From: Corticium candelabrum
Lineage: Eukaryota; Porifera; Homoscleromorpha; Homosclerophorida; Plakinidae
Assembly (NCBI RefSeq): GCF_963422355.1
Contig: NC_085104.1
Location: 5,414,298 to 5,478,297 of the forward strand
Length of the DNA: 64,000 nt
Direction of reading: 5' to 3'
Under the pieces are notes generated by a model. It was not told where the DNA came from and made no database searches. It saw nothing but the letters and a program-made list of their open reading frames with translations. Both the position numbers and the translations under genes were made by a program. Position 1 is the stretch's first letter. The number at the start of each line of letters is the position of its first letter. Below, piece after piece: positions 48,288 to 63,037 of this stretch.

Positions 48288-48669
48288 CTTAGTTACCGGC
48301 ACGTGGCCCCTACCCAATGAGCGTTCGAGTAGACTGTCATATAGTCCGCTTTCCCGGTTTGATGACACTTTCAATTATTTAGTCAGAGACAGCTTACTTT
48401 CGTCCGCTACACTTGACTGACTGGGAAAATATGTCTCCTTTCTCATTTGACTTGTTAGCTTGTTCGTAAAGTGTTGCGATTTGCGTATGCATTGCTTGTT
48501 TGTGGAGGTGTTGAGGTTTAATATCAATATCACAATCAGTCCTATGCAAGCATCCAATAACAATGGTATGCGTGCAATAACTAAACTATGCGGGAACTGG
48601 GCCAAATTTTGATTATTCTACAATCTACACGAGCGCTCATTGGGTAGGGGCCACATGCCAGTAACTAAG
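48288..48669. mobile_element. MITE with 50-bp terminal inverted repeats
   Basis: 48288-48337 pairs with 48620-48669 with about five mismatches; the arm begins CTTAGTTACCGGCACGTGGC and contains CCCCTACCCAATGAGCG. The unit is 382 bp with no coding content. No clear target-site duplication. Confidence 0.65.
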
Positions 48670-48928
48670 AAACTGTAATTCTAAACAAGCAGACTCCTCA
48701 AATGAACAATTCATGGCAACACACTTGTGCAGAGATCAAGTTTCTGTATCTGTGTACTTGCCATCGCCTTTCATGTAAACAGAGAGCAGGATGTGCTATT
48801 AACACATTCTGTACAAGTAAAAGTACAAACCCATGCATACACTCATCGCTACAATTATTCTACGGAATGTTATGATAATTGCCCACCATAGGCAAGCCCA
48901 ACTAACACCCTATTTTAGAATACGATTA

Positions 48929-49064
48929 CAATTGAAACAAGTTTACATATTAGCAGTGATGTCATCCAGTCTTTCCAACCCACACTCCCTACATCACTTT
49001 CTCTAAGTCAGTTAGAAAGACTGGATGATGGATGTCACTGCTACTAATAAACTTGTTTCTATTG
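48929..49064. repeat. Hairpin-forming inverted repeat
   Basis: Arms of about 47 bp (48929-48975 and about 49014-49064) surround a loop of about 38 bp. Shared words are GAAACAAGTTTA, AGCAGTGA and CATCCAGTCTTTC. It could be a very small MITE or a structured RNA; mismatches and small indels are present. Confidence 0.6.
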
Positions 49065-50240
49065 TTTTTATGCAATCCCTACTTTCTCCTTACTTTAATA
49101 GAAAATGTTTTAATTCTAATAGATAGAATCAGTTCTGTACGTTATTAAAATTACTCTGTACATGTTCGATTGCAATGACTACCTGTACACAGAATATCTC
49201 TAACAGGTCCACCTTGTAGTTGATTGGTCCTCTCAAATAACTGGTTGTTATACATTTGATGTCTTGTACGAGTGCACATAGCTCATTGAAGACAAAAATG
49301 ACATCTCCTTAAAGTTCTTCCTGTGTCAAGATAAACAATCAATTGATATCAATCATATAAGTGTGCCTTTACATAGCATCAGTACAACAGACCACTTGCT
49401 GTATGTAATGGTTGAAGAATAGGGGGAGAGAAGCTAGCAAAAAAACCAGGACACCACCATTGTGATTGACTTCGGAAACACGACAATGTAATCGTAACCT
49501 ATGATAGAGTACCCACACTCATTGTAAACACTAACAATCATATTTTATGCCCGCTCATTGCCAAGATCAGCTTGAAGTAGACCGAAGACATACCCAGTAA
49601 TTGCATTGAAAGCTCTTAAAAGCAAACGCAACTTGCAACACAAGGTTTGTGGAATATTATTTGTCAAATATTGCCAGCAGTCATTTCAGTCAGTCAACTA
49701 TAATTACAGACAAACGGGAGAACATGCAATATGAGAGACGAGCTGAATCCTGTAGGAAAACAAGCAAAGGCATTGCAACCTCATACTCAAGAGATTAAAC
49801 CAATTTTGTTTGAAGAGGATTCAAGGCTTCAACACCAACTAAGGAGAGACAGTTGAAACGGCCACTTCAATGGCTTTGCCATTAAGTAACTTTGTGAACA
49901 GCATCTGATAAGGCATCCGTGTCCACAAGAACAAAACAACAACAAGGTTGCATTGGTGTAATCTGCACCATTGTGTGTCATTACAATCACTTAGAACTAA
50001 TTGCTTCTGACTTATTGAAGTTACTAATTCGATCACACACATGCTGATTGGCCACCTGATTTTGAGCACCTGCTCTAACTATGTCCGTTCTAATTTAAGT
50101 GGCTGTTCCTTAACCTAAGCAGCCTCACCTTTCCGGAAGTCAATTACAATAGCGCTGTTCTCACACTGCTCTCTTCTCTCCTTTTACTCTCAACCCATCA
50201 TGTGCAGAAAGCAGTCTGGTGTACCAAGGCAAATCTTTAC
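49065..50240. other. Gene-free stretch, nothing recognised
   Basis: Unique sequence between the hairpin and the large CA array. No gene or repeat recognised. Confidence 0.45.
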
Positions 50241-50305
50241 ATACAGCACAGACACAGTACACAAACATACACACAGACACAGACACAGACACAGACACAG
50301 ACACA

Positions 50306-50365
<60 letters not shown>

Positions 50366-50386
50366 CATGCACACACACACCTACAT

Positions 50387-50432
<46 letters not shown>

Positions 50433-50559
50433 ACACACACACACACACACACCTACATGCACACACACCTACATGCACACACACACACTCACACACACAC
50501 AGACACACACAGACACAGACACAGACACAGACACAGACACAGACACAGACACACACACA

Positions 50560-50624
<65 letters not shown>
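50241..50624. repeat. Compound CA / CAGACA microsatellite with higher-order pattern
   Basis: 384 bp of CA dinucleotides and CAGACA hexamers. Three to four regularly spaced CTACATGCAC interruptions sit at 50363-50372, 50382-50391, 50452-50461 and 50469-50478, and CAGACA blocks lie at both ends. All long ORFs on both strands here are repeat artefacts. Confidence 0.95.
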
Positions 50625-50626
<2 letters not shown>

Positions 50627-50861
50627 CTCCTGTATTGCTACTGCCTAAGCACACCTGTTACCCCAGCCATATTGGGGCAAAGACAAAGTCAAAAGAAAAC
50701 GAAAAGTTTCAAGGCAACTCTGTACATTGACATACTAAATAGACTCCTTTGCTCTTATGTAAAGAATCTCAAGTCACACATTAAATGGACCCAATTTGCA
50801 GATGGATAAGTTTATGTCTTTGGCAGTGCACTTGTGTCTCTACATATTGCTGACATGCCTA

Positions 50862-50876
50862 CACACACACGCACGT

Positions 50877-50928
<52 letters not shown>
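50862..50928. repeat. (CA)n microsatellite at a LINE 3' end
   Basis: CA tract with GCACGTGC interruptions, separated by a short TTCTTTC run from the end of the LINE ORF remains; on the LINE's sense strand it reads as a terminal (GT)n. Confidence 0.9.
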
Positions 50929-50930
<2 letters not shown>

Positions 50931-50939
50931 CTTTCTTTC

Positions 50940-53040
50940 TTTTTCGCTAGTCAATAATGAGTTCACGACCTCCATTCAGCGGTTGTTTACAATTTGTCTT
51001 TGATGAGCACGTTCATGTGCAAAGAGTCCAATTCTGGAACGACATACTTGATGACAGATGTTACAAACGTTCTTTGTACTAGTAGTCAAGTTTTGTGGTG
51101 TATAGTTATGCCGCATTAGTCTCTTTTCTTCAATTTTGTCAATTATACCTTCCTCGTAACAATCTAAACCTAATCTCATATTTTCTTCCACATTGAACGG
51201 TCACATGCTATCATTTCCCAATTTTTGTGATCAATATCGACATTCTGTAGATTGTGTCTTAAAGTGTCTTTGAACCACAGGTTCTGACAGTTTTTCTTGG
51301 TGCATCTAACAACTGACCGTATAGCACTTGTTTTGATAAACGTCTCTCATCCATTCTTGCGACATGACCTACCCACTTCATATGCTGTTGAGTCAACATG
51401 TATTCAATTCCTGTTATTTCAGCTCTTTGCAGAACTTCTATGATTGTCACTCTTTTCGACCAATGAATTTTCCTTATTCAACGCAGACAGCAAAGGTAAA
51501 ATTTTTCTAGATCCTGAATATTTCTTCTATATATAGCATCCACATTTGTGATCCATACAGAAGAGTTGCAAGAACGACTGCTTTGTAAACTTTGATTTTA
51601 ATTTTTATTCTTATTCCTTGTTGACTCCATAATCTTGATTGAAGTGCGCCATACGCTCATTTGCTTTTGGCAGACGTGCAGCTATGTCCTTATCAACACT
51701 ACAATCCTCTGAAAGAACACTGCAAAGGTAAGAGAACAAGGATACCCTCTTTAGTGCTTCGCCATTCATAAAAATGTCCTTGCCAGCATTTACTGTACCA
51801 GAAATCAGCTGAAACATGCACTCGGTTTTTCTTGATAATTATTTGCAATCCAAAACTGATAGCAGCTTTTGCAAAAGAGTTTACAATTTCGTGCATATCA
51901 TCTGCAGAATGTGCTACCAGAGCACAGTCATCTGCAAAGAGCAGATCTCTTAATTTCGTGGTTGCAGTTTTAGATTTTGTCATAAATCTGCAAAGATTGA
52001 ATAAACCACCATCCATACAATATTGAATTGAGACTCCTCTATTTTCAGGTCGACCATTCATTTCATTTAGCATTGCAGCAAGAAACAGAGCAAACAGAGT
52101 GGGTACTAATACACAGCCCTGCTCTACTCCTGTTTGCACAACACAGCTTTCTTATTTTTTTTCAGATATGACTTCTGCATTCATTCCTTCATGTAGATGT
52201 CTCACTAAATGTACAAATTTGGGTGGGCAGCCCAATTTTGTTAAGATTTTCCACATTGCCTCTCGATTAACTGAATCAAAAGCTTTTGTCAAATCTATAA
52301 AGACCATGTACAATGGTTTATGTTGCTCCTTGCATGTTTCTTGTAACTGTCTCGGGGTAAATACCATGTCCGTGGTGCTTCTTCCTTTGCGGAAGCCACA
52401 TTGGGACTCAGAAAGAGTTTCTTCTGCTATTGACTCTACCAGTCTATTCAAGAGAATTCTTGATAAGACCTTACCAGCAGTGGACAATAATGAGATTCCA
52501 CTCCAGTTTCCACAGTCACTTTGTCACCCTTTCTTTTCTAGATTGTGATTATTTGGGCATCTTTCAGGTCCTTTGGTACAATTTCTGTATCCCAGAAGTG
52601 TATGATGACCTTGACGATTTCCTCTGTAAAAGTATCACCTCCTCTTTGATAAAACTCAGCTGCAAGACCATCAAGACCAGCAGATTTTCCAAGTTTTAGA
52701 TATTTGATTGCAGAATATATTTCTTCAGGTGTTGGTGCTTCATCCATGTCTTTGCTGTGAAATCATATCTAGAACCCATGTATCAACCATGGTATTCCTG
52801 TTGAGTAGAGAGCAAAAGTGACGCTTCCAGCAAGCAAGAATTTCTGATTTGTCTGTTAGTAACTGACCATCCTCATTGCGAAGTGGTGCAGAGCACGTAA
52901 GACTTGGACCAATAACCTTTTTTTAGCTCACCATAAAACCTTTTGTCATTTCTATCTGCCAACATGCGTGCACACGCACACGCACACGCACACGCACACG
53001 CACACACACACACCTTTAACCTTGAGAGACTTTCCTTCTT
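50940..53040 (-). pseudogene. Decayed LINE (non-LTR retrotransposon), reverse transcriptase to C-terminal zinc finger
   Basis: Read on the minus strand, frames joined by several shifts give a pre-RT linker (KRFYGELKK, then NEDGQLLTDKSEIL) and RT motifs GKSAGLDGLAAEFY, SESQCGFRKGRSTTDMVF, VFIDLTKAFDSVNREAMW, GVEQGCVLVPTLFALF and LLFADDCALVAHS (the FADD catalytic box). WVGHVARM and a CNICHQVCRS...H...H zinc finger follow near the end. No endonuclease domain precedes it; the 5' side is truncated at a (CACACG)n tract near 52970-53010. It is broken by many frame changes. The clade is not settled; RT order with a C2H2-like tail is common in marine invertebrate LINEs. Confidence 0.85.
52968..53013. 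repeat. (CACACG)n microsatellite
   Basis: Seven or so hexamers grading into CA at the truncated 5' side of the LINE. Confidence 0.9.
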
Positions 53041-53249
53041 GAGAACCGTGAGAGACATTAATTCTCACTCCTGCCAAACTTAACCACTAACTTGGTTGGC
53101 AAGACATAGCAGGGGAATTGAGGAGCCGAAATAGCAATTACTACCTGGTCAACTGCCACATGGTAAGCAATTACTAGGTCAGCTCCTAGCCATGACTACA
53201 CGTTACGGGGGTACACCACATGGAGGTGGCTGACCATCCTACCCTCATG

Positions 53250-53323
53250 CACACACAACACAACACAACACAACACAACACAACACAACACAACACAACA
53301 CAACACAACACAACACAACACAT
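53250..53323. repeat. (CAACA)n pentanucleotide array
   Basis: About 14 perfect ACAAC-type pentamers. Confidence 0.95.
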
Positions 53324-53575
53324 CCCATAATACCTCCAATAAAATCTGTGGTTCAATTGGATAGGCAAGAAGGCATGCAGCCACAAGACTTGAAGAAATC
53401 GTAATCACTAAGTTAGGACGCATAAACAATCAGACAGGCAGTTGACGGCGCTCCCAGTAGACTAAGCAGCCGGAAAAGCAAGCGAGCAGACAAACAGAAT
53501 ATGAAACTTGGCTAAAATCCGAGTCTCTCCGTGCAAATTAAAAGTCGTCAATCACGTGACATAACGTGTCAAACC

Positions 53576-53590
53576 TCTCGCGCATGCCTC
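53576..53590. promoter_or_regulatory. NRF1-like motif upstream of YTHDF
   Basis: CTCGCGCATGCCTCG lies about 100 bp before the YTHDF start codon, in a CpG-rich patch. There is no TATA box. Confidence 0.35.
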
Positions 53591-53686
53591 GTTCGTCACA
53601 CTACCGTAGTGTCATTGCTGGGTGGTTTTTCGTTCTCGGGAGGCACAAGCGCGACACGACAGCCGAGAAGAACGCAAGCGCAGAGG

Positions 53687-56600
53687 ATGGCATCCACAGA
53701 TAGTCAGGTAACTCAACATCAATCAATTCCCCCGACCGAATGCATCGCTTCACCGCAAAACCGCCCTTTCCTATCGTCTGCGTCATTCGTTGCCTTCAGA
53801 CGCTGTGAGGAATGGCACACAGCGTTAGTCGCCCGGTTTGGCGTCGTCCACGTGTCTATTTGTCTGGCCGTGTTGCGTTGTGATGAAGGCAGGCACGTCA
53901 CATGGCCTGCAGAGTCGCCCGTGATGCGATCTGTCGTCGAGTCGGGCACGAAATCGAGTGTTTTTGGTTGCTTCAAGCGTGTCGGCGCGTTTCTGACGCT
54001 CGGGGTCCGTTGGAGGCGATTCCTGTTGGTCATTCTGTAGACGCATTGAAAGGCTGTGACGTCAGAGGTGGGCGTGGTGATGACCTTACAGAGACGTTCA
54101 GGATTGGACCAAATTGTATGACTTGATTGTGGATGCGGATTGAGTGAGGCGAGCACATTGTTTCGAAGCGGTTGCGTTGATGACTGATATAACAAAAAGA
54201 TAGAAAATTGTATCTAGAGATAAATGGCTGAGGGTGAGGGACACGTGCTTCCCTGTTTGTTAGGACTGATGTAGCGGGTGTGAAGTGTGGAGTTAGTAGG
54301 TTATTGTTGGATTATTAAATACGACAAACATACTCCTTGGGTGTGATATCACTAGATATTTTTCCTACCTTGACTTCATGCCTCATTGGGACTGATTCTG
54401 ATTGTTGGTTTGAAGCACAAGGATGCTGCACTTATTGCCAGCAGCATACCTGCTGTCCAGAAAGGCTCCTTTAGTATACGAAAGCACTAAAAATGATAGT
54501 AGGTCTGATCATTGTGTGCAATTTGATCCGTAATAGAAAGGGTAGGCGGACTCATTGACTTTTTGATGGCTGAGTTTCTCTAATGTTTATATGGATGGTA
54601 TTGTACCTCTGGAATTAAGGTGACTTGGTCAGGTTTATTGTGATTTTGTTTTGTGTGTGTATCACTGTAGTGGAGGGAAAATTTGATGACGAATCCCATC
54701 CCTGAATGTGACATACAAACAAATGTAGTACTGTACATATCTATCTGTACAACGAATACAGAAGCTGACTAATCGATTAGTCCATCTGTCTGATTGTCAA
54801 TTAAGTTATTTTGTTTATGCAGTCGTAGGACCTAGAGCTTCCTTGTTTTTAAATTTGTCGGTCACTCGTCCGTCTGTTAAAAAAGCAATTACGATGATGA
54901 AATTGTAGACTGTGTGTGTGTCGTGATTGTGAGACTTGAGAAGTTTCCAAGGTTCTTCAAGACCTTGATGATATTCAAGAAGCTGCACAGGTAAGTTCCA
55001 ATCTGTGTATTAGTATTTTCTTGCATTACGCATAAAAAGTGTTTGGTAAGACGTTGGAAGTGGTGCCTCTATGATTGGCACAGATATACGCTAAGGTATC
55101 AGGCATCATTGTTTTACGAAGGTATTAAAATATCACAAACTCTTTGGGGTAATGCAGTCAATGTTGGGTGCATTACATAATTATTAATTAATTAATCAAG
55201 CTCTGCACTGATCAGGTGTAGTTGAAGTAGTATCTTAATCTGATATTATTGTTTGATGCAAGGTGTCTGCATCTGATGGATCTCAGCCACAGCAGCAACC
55301 CACTCATACGACAGCGACTTCTCTTCAGCAGCCACTACAGACTCCCGACGGTCCGTCGTATCTCCACAGCTTGTATTTTAGTCCGCCGCCGGGGACGTTC
55401 CCCGCATTTCAGTCGTATCTACCCGGATTTGGAGTCACCGGAGATACGACGTGGTCATCGGCTACCGGAGGCCTGGACTCTGCAGCAACCGCTAGTTTTA
55501 TTCAGACCTTTGGCCAGGTCGGTGGTCTGTCGGACCAGCAGTCTTTCATGACAGACAGAGTGCTCGCCGGTGGAATGAATCCGTCGGGGTATGTGAGCGC
55601 ATCGCCATTTATGTTCCCGACTGCTGGAAGTACAGATATTCTTAGTCACAATACGTCATCGTCGGATGCGTTGTCATCCGGCTTGCTTCCCAGCTATAGT
55701 GCACCGTTTGGACTTGGTACCGAAGCTTCCATTCCTAAGAGCAGTACCCAGGGCGATGTCAGACACAGTGAACAGTTGGTGGGACCTAAAGCTACTATAA
55801 ACGGAATGCAAGAACCGGTGGAGAAAAGTCTTGACGGCTTGACCTTATCTGAAAACCCTCCTGTAACTAGTGATGTGAAACCACAGAGTGCCGTGTCTAC
55901 TCAGTCATCCGGTGTGAAGTCGTGGGCGTCTATTGCTGCTAAGCAGCCAACGAAACAGCCCGTGAAGCCACAGCAGAAACCAAGGCAGAAGCTTCCGCCG
56001 TCGACTGTGTCTCCGGGGAGTGTAGGCATTGGGAATCACCATCAGAGTGGGTTTGGAATGGGTTCTGGCATGCTTGGAGAACACGTTGATATTGGTTCGT
56101 CACAGCAACAGTCGCAGAACCAAGTGTGGGGAGTGAGGGGAGCACCACCGGCAAACCGCGGACGTGGTTGGAGCAGCCAACGTAGAGTCACCGGAAACGG
56201 TCCCGTGAATACGGGTGGAAATCCGTCTGTCGTGACCGGTTCTGTGGCCAATCCGGGAAGTATGGCAGGTTTGTCTTCCATATCGGTGCCGCCCACGCAG
56301 CCGGCGGCGAATGTTCCCGTGTTGGACCAATTGCGATCGGCGAATCAATACAATCCTAAGGAGTTTACATTGAATCTAAAAAATGCCCGTTTCTTTGTGA
56401 TAAAGAGTTACAGTGAAGACGATATTCACCGTTCCATCAAATATTCTATCTGGACAAGTACTGAGACTGGCAATCGGCGCTTGGACCAAGCATGGAAGGA
56501 ACAGAAGGGCATTCCAATGTACTTGCTGTTTTCAGTCAATGGTAGTGGCCATTTCTGTGGAGTGGCCCAGATGATGAGCGGTGTAGACTACGGCACTGAC

Positions 56601-56957
56601 ACTGGGGTTTTCACCCAAGACAAATGGAAGGGCAAGTTTGATGTGAAGTGGATTTATGTGAAGGACGTTCCGAATAGCCAGCTGCGTCATATCCGTCTCG
56701 AAAACAATGAGAATAAACCTGTGACGAACTCGAGAGACACGCAAGAGGTACCCATCGAGAAGGGCAAACAGGTAGTCAAGATTATTCACACGTACAAGGC
56801 CACGACTTCTATTTTTGATGATTTTGGTCATTATGAAAAACGCCAGGAAGAGGATGATGCCAGAAAGGTAGAGCGCGGACGGACGCTTGTTGTTGATTTG
56901 ATTGCTAACTTGTGTGTTGTTTAGCGCGTTCGCAAACGTGATGCAACTATGGGCTGA
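53687..56957 (+). CDS. YTHDF: YTHDF-family cytoplasmic m6A reader
   Basis: Exons 53687-53707, 54952-54990, 55263-56867 and 56925-56957 give 565 aa (vertebrate YTHDF1-3: about 560-585). The first ATG opens MASTDSQ, then [14 protein letters not shown] long disordered region rich in Gln, Ser, Pro and Gly fills residues 20-380 (typical for phase separation and CCR4-NOT contact), with an RGRGW patch. The YTH domain at about 385-525 reads [50 protein letters not shown] and [17 protein letters not shown]. Two of the three cage tryptophans are present (residues 417 and 475); the middle one is Phe 470 (GVFTQ). The final 10 residues ([10 protein letters not shown]) come from a small exon after a 57-nt intron. 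It binds m6A mRNA and promotes decay or translation in relatives. Confidence 0.93.
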
Positions 56958-58530
56958 CAGACTGCCTTTGTCTTGGCTTGTCTTTAGTCATCATGTTTAT
57001 ATGGACTGTAGCAATGTTGTCGGTAGAATGTGGGTATTTGGTTGTGCTTTTTGTGGTGAATCTTATTTACTCTATTTGCTTCAATTTCCAGCTAGTAGCT
57101 CTTGCTCTTGTGTTTGATATTCTTCCTGTGTGTGCGTGTGTGAAAATGATGGCAGTAGGTATGTGTAGTGTTGAAAATGGCATGTCACGATGATCTACCA
57201 TGAACTCTTGTTGCTGTTTTTTAAGTAATAATGTGAAATCGGAAGTGTTTTATAGTATGAATCCTGGCCGCCTTGTCTCATTTACTAAATGAAAAGATTG
57301 ATTGAGCGAGTACCATCAGTTAGTACTGGATGTCCCCCCCCCCCCCCGTCATCTCACTATTGTATGAATGTAGGTGTGTAATGTACACAGGAAGGTAACA
57401 TGGATGTTCAATTCTCACTAGGTTGCCGAATTTGATGACAGACAGACAAAGACTAGCATTTGGTGATGAATGACCAGAAAGTTGGAGATAGAGATTGGGT
57501 TGGTCAGAGCTGTTATGTGCAGCTCTGGGGTTGGTTGCCCTTCAAATGCAATTCCGAAAGACATACTGCTGTATTGGCATGTCAACTTCAGGACCACTGT
57601 AGTTCCACATGTTGTTTTGTCTGTGTCTCTTTGTGAGAAGCAACTCGAAACATCTGGCTACTTTGGTACCAACTGTGACCTGTTCAGTCGTTTGGTTTAT
57701 AGTTGGTACCCGAGTTCAACTTCATAGTGACAGAAATTCCTTAAATGCAATAAGCAGGAGCCTTATTTTGCTCTACTAATCAACGATATGCTGCTTTCTG
57801 CTTTCCTGTTGTGTGTATCTTCATAATGTGTACAAGGGGGAGCTCTGGTTTGTTCCAGAAATGATGTTACAGTACCATAAAAGTTGAATGTCCTGCTCAA
57901 GTATGGTGTTTCCTTCACAACGCACTAAAATGGTCATCTTTCTATGGTGTTGTACAACAGGTGCATATTATAGTAGCGCACCTAGAGAGTACTAGTACTG
58001 ATGGTGGAATTGATTCGATCAGTAGTACTCAGGGTACAGTACAATCAGTACAGTAACGATGAAGCATGCAATATACTTGAGCATGTACAACTAATATTAC
58101 CGACAGTAATAACTACTCTTTTTTTGAATCACTAGTTTGCAAATTTGTAGGTACACACTAACATTTTATAATAAACTCATTGCCCTCTAGGTGCATCACG
58201 ATGATATGTCACTTGTGCACGTGTTAGGGACATGGTCAAAGCTGTTGGGTGACAACAGATAATGCTGTGCCAATTGGGGTACCATTAACTAACACCAGCT
58301 AATAACACATGCGCGTTGCATAATTTCCGGCTGTCTGTCCAACAAAGGAAATGCTCCCCTAGCGCATGCGCACCTTGGGTTAATGAGTGAAATTGTCATC
58401 CAACAGTGAAAAGGGGGCACACATAAACGTGAACTGTACATACCTCTCCAGTTGTCAGTGTAGCTCACCCACTAGACTGCAATCATATATTTAAGTCAAC
58501 TTTATTGAAATTACAACATAGATTTGCCAT
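56958..58530. other. Convergent intergenic region YTHDF / RPL7
   Basis: YTHDF 3' UTR and the RPL7 downstream region. It contains a C14 run at 57334-57347 and two CGCATGCGC-like words near 58313 and 58364. No gene recognised. Confidence 0.5.
57334..57347. repeat. C14 homopolymer
   Basis: Fourteen consecutive C residues in the probable YTHDF 3' UTR or just beyond. Confidence 0.9.
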
Positions 58531-60683
<2,153 letters not shown>

Positions 60684-62252
60684 GTTCGCTGTTGTTGTGC
60701 GCATGTGCAACACAAGTCACGTGCACAGCAGCCTCGTAATCTTGCGTCCCAAAGTTTGGACGTACATGGACACGATGTGTAAAGTTTGACGCCCGCTCCA
60801 ATTTCTCAGTCAGCAAACATTCGAAACTTTTCTTTACAACAGCAGGACACATGGACAAGGCAGTTTAAGCTTTTAACCGATAGAATTTGTTCGCTAAAAT
60901 TCTTTAGGAGGCTTTGACCTGCCTGGCTCAGCACTAATATTGTTGCTAAAACTATTATACCCAAGAGTCTGAGGCTGCATGCTTATGTCATGAGTAATGA
61001 GTCCCAATACTGCGCAACTTCTCCATCCAATGGCAGACAGCAACTCTACCTCAAGCTGAAGCATTAGTTTTTAGTGTGTAATTGTAGTGAGTGTACAGTA
61101 CTGTACACCTCACACCTCCTACTGTAACAGAGTACAGGCAGCGTGAACTAGAAAATCATCACTGTCCACATCTGTTGACTAAGCAAAATATCGTGAATAA
61201 AGCAGCATTTGTTGGTTGTGAAAGTTTGAATAAGAATATTCAGAGTCAATGCAACCAATTAATCCCTAGCTACACTTAGGCTTCAAATTCTTTGTTCCCA
61301 CTTTGTACTCTACAGACTCGGAAGATAAAATTCACGACTAGAACTTTAGCAAAGCCTATCTATGGTCAACAATGAGTGACACGACAACAGATAACCAATT
61401 ACATCCGACATACCATGTCTGGCATTAATTCACTTATCTGTAGACTGCATAGAGGAAAGAATTTCTGAAAACAAAACACAATACTAGACGTACAGGCTAG
61501 TAATACAACAATCTAACCATACAAAAGTCAACTGAAAACATAACTATGTTAACATGCACAAACTTAGCGTTCTGCATTATTAATTGATTCATGTCCAACG
61601 AGCACGACACTTGTGATGCAAAACTCCCTCAAGTAGCATCTACCAGTAACAAGAAACTGTTAGACCAGTCTAATATGCGCATAAACTAGTACCCAGTCTT
61701 CATCAGGATCGTTTATACCTTCCAGCATAAAATCTCGACCACCCACTAGCAGTTATACTTCAGGACTGTAGCCAGGATGAGGCAAGCCTCCTCTGATCTT
61801 GGGGTCTGTCACAAAATCAAGGTGCGACCCTAGTGATCAACTATTGAAGTAGATGTTCTGGTGTGTACTGTACTTGCCTACAACAGAGAGCCGCATAAGT
61901 CTTTAGGTATTAATGGTTTTTCAAGTGCATTCAAATTTTATTCTCTTGCAAGCTCAACTTGAAGCCAATTTTTAACTCGCTTTAGGCACTAGCCATAGTG
62001 CAAGAAATGCCCGGTACTTCAGCACACAACAGACAGGTGAAAGTTCAAGGCTCTAGTATACGGTTCAAGCTGACCAACATCTGGAACCGCCTCCTCTATC
62101 TTTTAGGCCTGGCTACGGCCCTGTGTAACTTAGCAATAAGAGCATGTGGTCGTGCAATATGAGTACGTACAGTGTGTGTGAGCAAGGAAAAGACTGGGTA
62201 CCATTTTACAAATAACAATACGCATATGTATTACTAACCGTCACATTATGAT
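60684..62252. other. Intergenic region, nothing recognised
   Basis: Between RPL7 start and the 3' end of the dehydrogenase gene. TGTGCGCATGTGCAAC at 60696-60711 is NRF1-like and just upstream of RPL7. The rest shows no gene. Confidence 0.5.
60696..60711. promoter_or_regulatory. NRF1-like motif upstream of RPL7
   Basis: TGTGCGCATGTGCAAC lies 13 bp upstream of the RPL7 ATG on the minus strand. No clean 5' TOP pyrimidine tract was seen next to it. Confidence 0.3.
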
Positions 62253-63037
62253 TCAATCGTCTTTCAACGAAGTTCCACTGTAGTTATCCAATGAGTGTTC
62301 GGTGCCCATAAAGTCGCCAAATGCATCCACACTTCTATAGGGTAGCAGCCTGAATAAAATGTGACACAAATCACAACTAATTCCACCGCAATGTGTAATT
62401 GAACTGCTTTACCTCATCAGTTCAATAAGCAATGAGACAGACCACGGCAAAATGACACGCCATTCATTTCTCTCGACCGCCGTCACGACTCGTTCTGCCA
62501 CATCCTTTGGATCCAGCGTTTGTAACAGTGACGGAAACCTGTGCGAAATTGAGATTCGATTAAAAGTCAGCAAACTATACGTAACATGTGACTTGAGGGC
62601 AAAGCCTCAGTCTGCTGTGAATAAGGTCATATCGACAACACAAATTTCAAAATACAACCCAATATACTAATGTGTCTAATGTTTGAAACAAACTCATCCA
62701 TTTGTATTATCAATTGCATTGTGTTAAAGTAAGAAATAAATTAACCTACACACATAAAATAATAATAGATAACATTGCTGAACACATTCTACCTTGCTTG
62801 GACACCCTTGAATAGATCTGTTCCAACATGGTACGGACACACTAGTGTCATGTGCACGCCATCCTTTCGAGCATATCTGATTTCTTGGCGAAGAGACTCA
62901 GTGAAGCCAATTGCAGCAAACTTGGATGCACAATATTCTGATAAACCAGCAACTCCAAACAAGCCAACTACTGATGCTATGGTCACAATATGACCATTGT
63001 TTCGTTCCATCATAGAAGGAAGGAATGCTTTGCATGT
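62253..63037 (-). CDS. SDR16C-type retinol/steroid dehydrogenase, 3' three exons
   Basis: Exons 63037-62793, 62538-62413 and 62349-62253 join in phase and end at a TGA. They encode the second half of a classical short-chain dehydrogenase: HIVTIASVVGLFG (active-site Ser region), YCASK (catalytic Tyr-x3-Lys), ESLRQEIRYARKDG, VCPYHVGTDLF. A membrane-facing C-terminal block (VILPWSVSLLIELMRLLPY) follows, as in SDR16C5/RDHE2 and HSD17B11/13, which act on retinol or steroids at the ER or lipid droplets. The NAD-binding GxxxGxG and NNAG exons were not found in 63038-64000 and probably lie beyond the window. The exact subfamily is uncertain. Confidence 0.85.

Noticed and set aside
50200-50809. Long HTHTHT / CVCVCV ORFs on both strands
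   Set aside because: Pure translations of CA/GT microsatellites; the same holds for tracts near 7020, 8780, 15232, 27255, 30363, 30679, 35319 and 52968.
53719-54195. 158-codon minus-strand ORF opposite YTHDF intron 1
   Set aside because: No domain, no conserved start, overlaps a 169-codon plus-strand ORF of equal lack of support; GC-rich intron sequence explains both.
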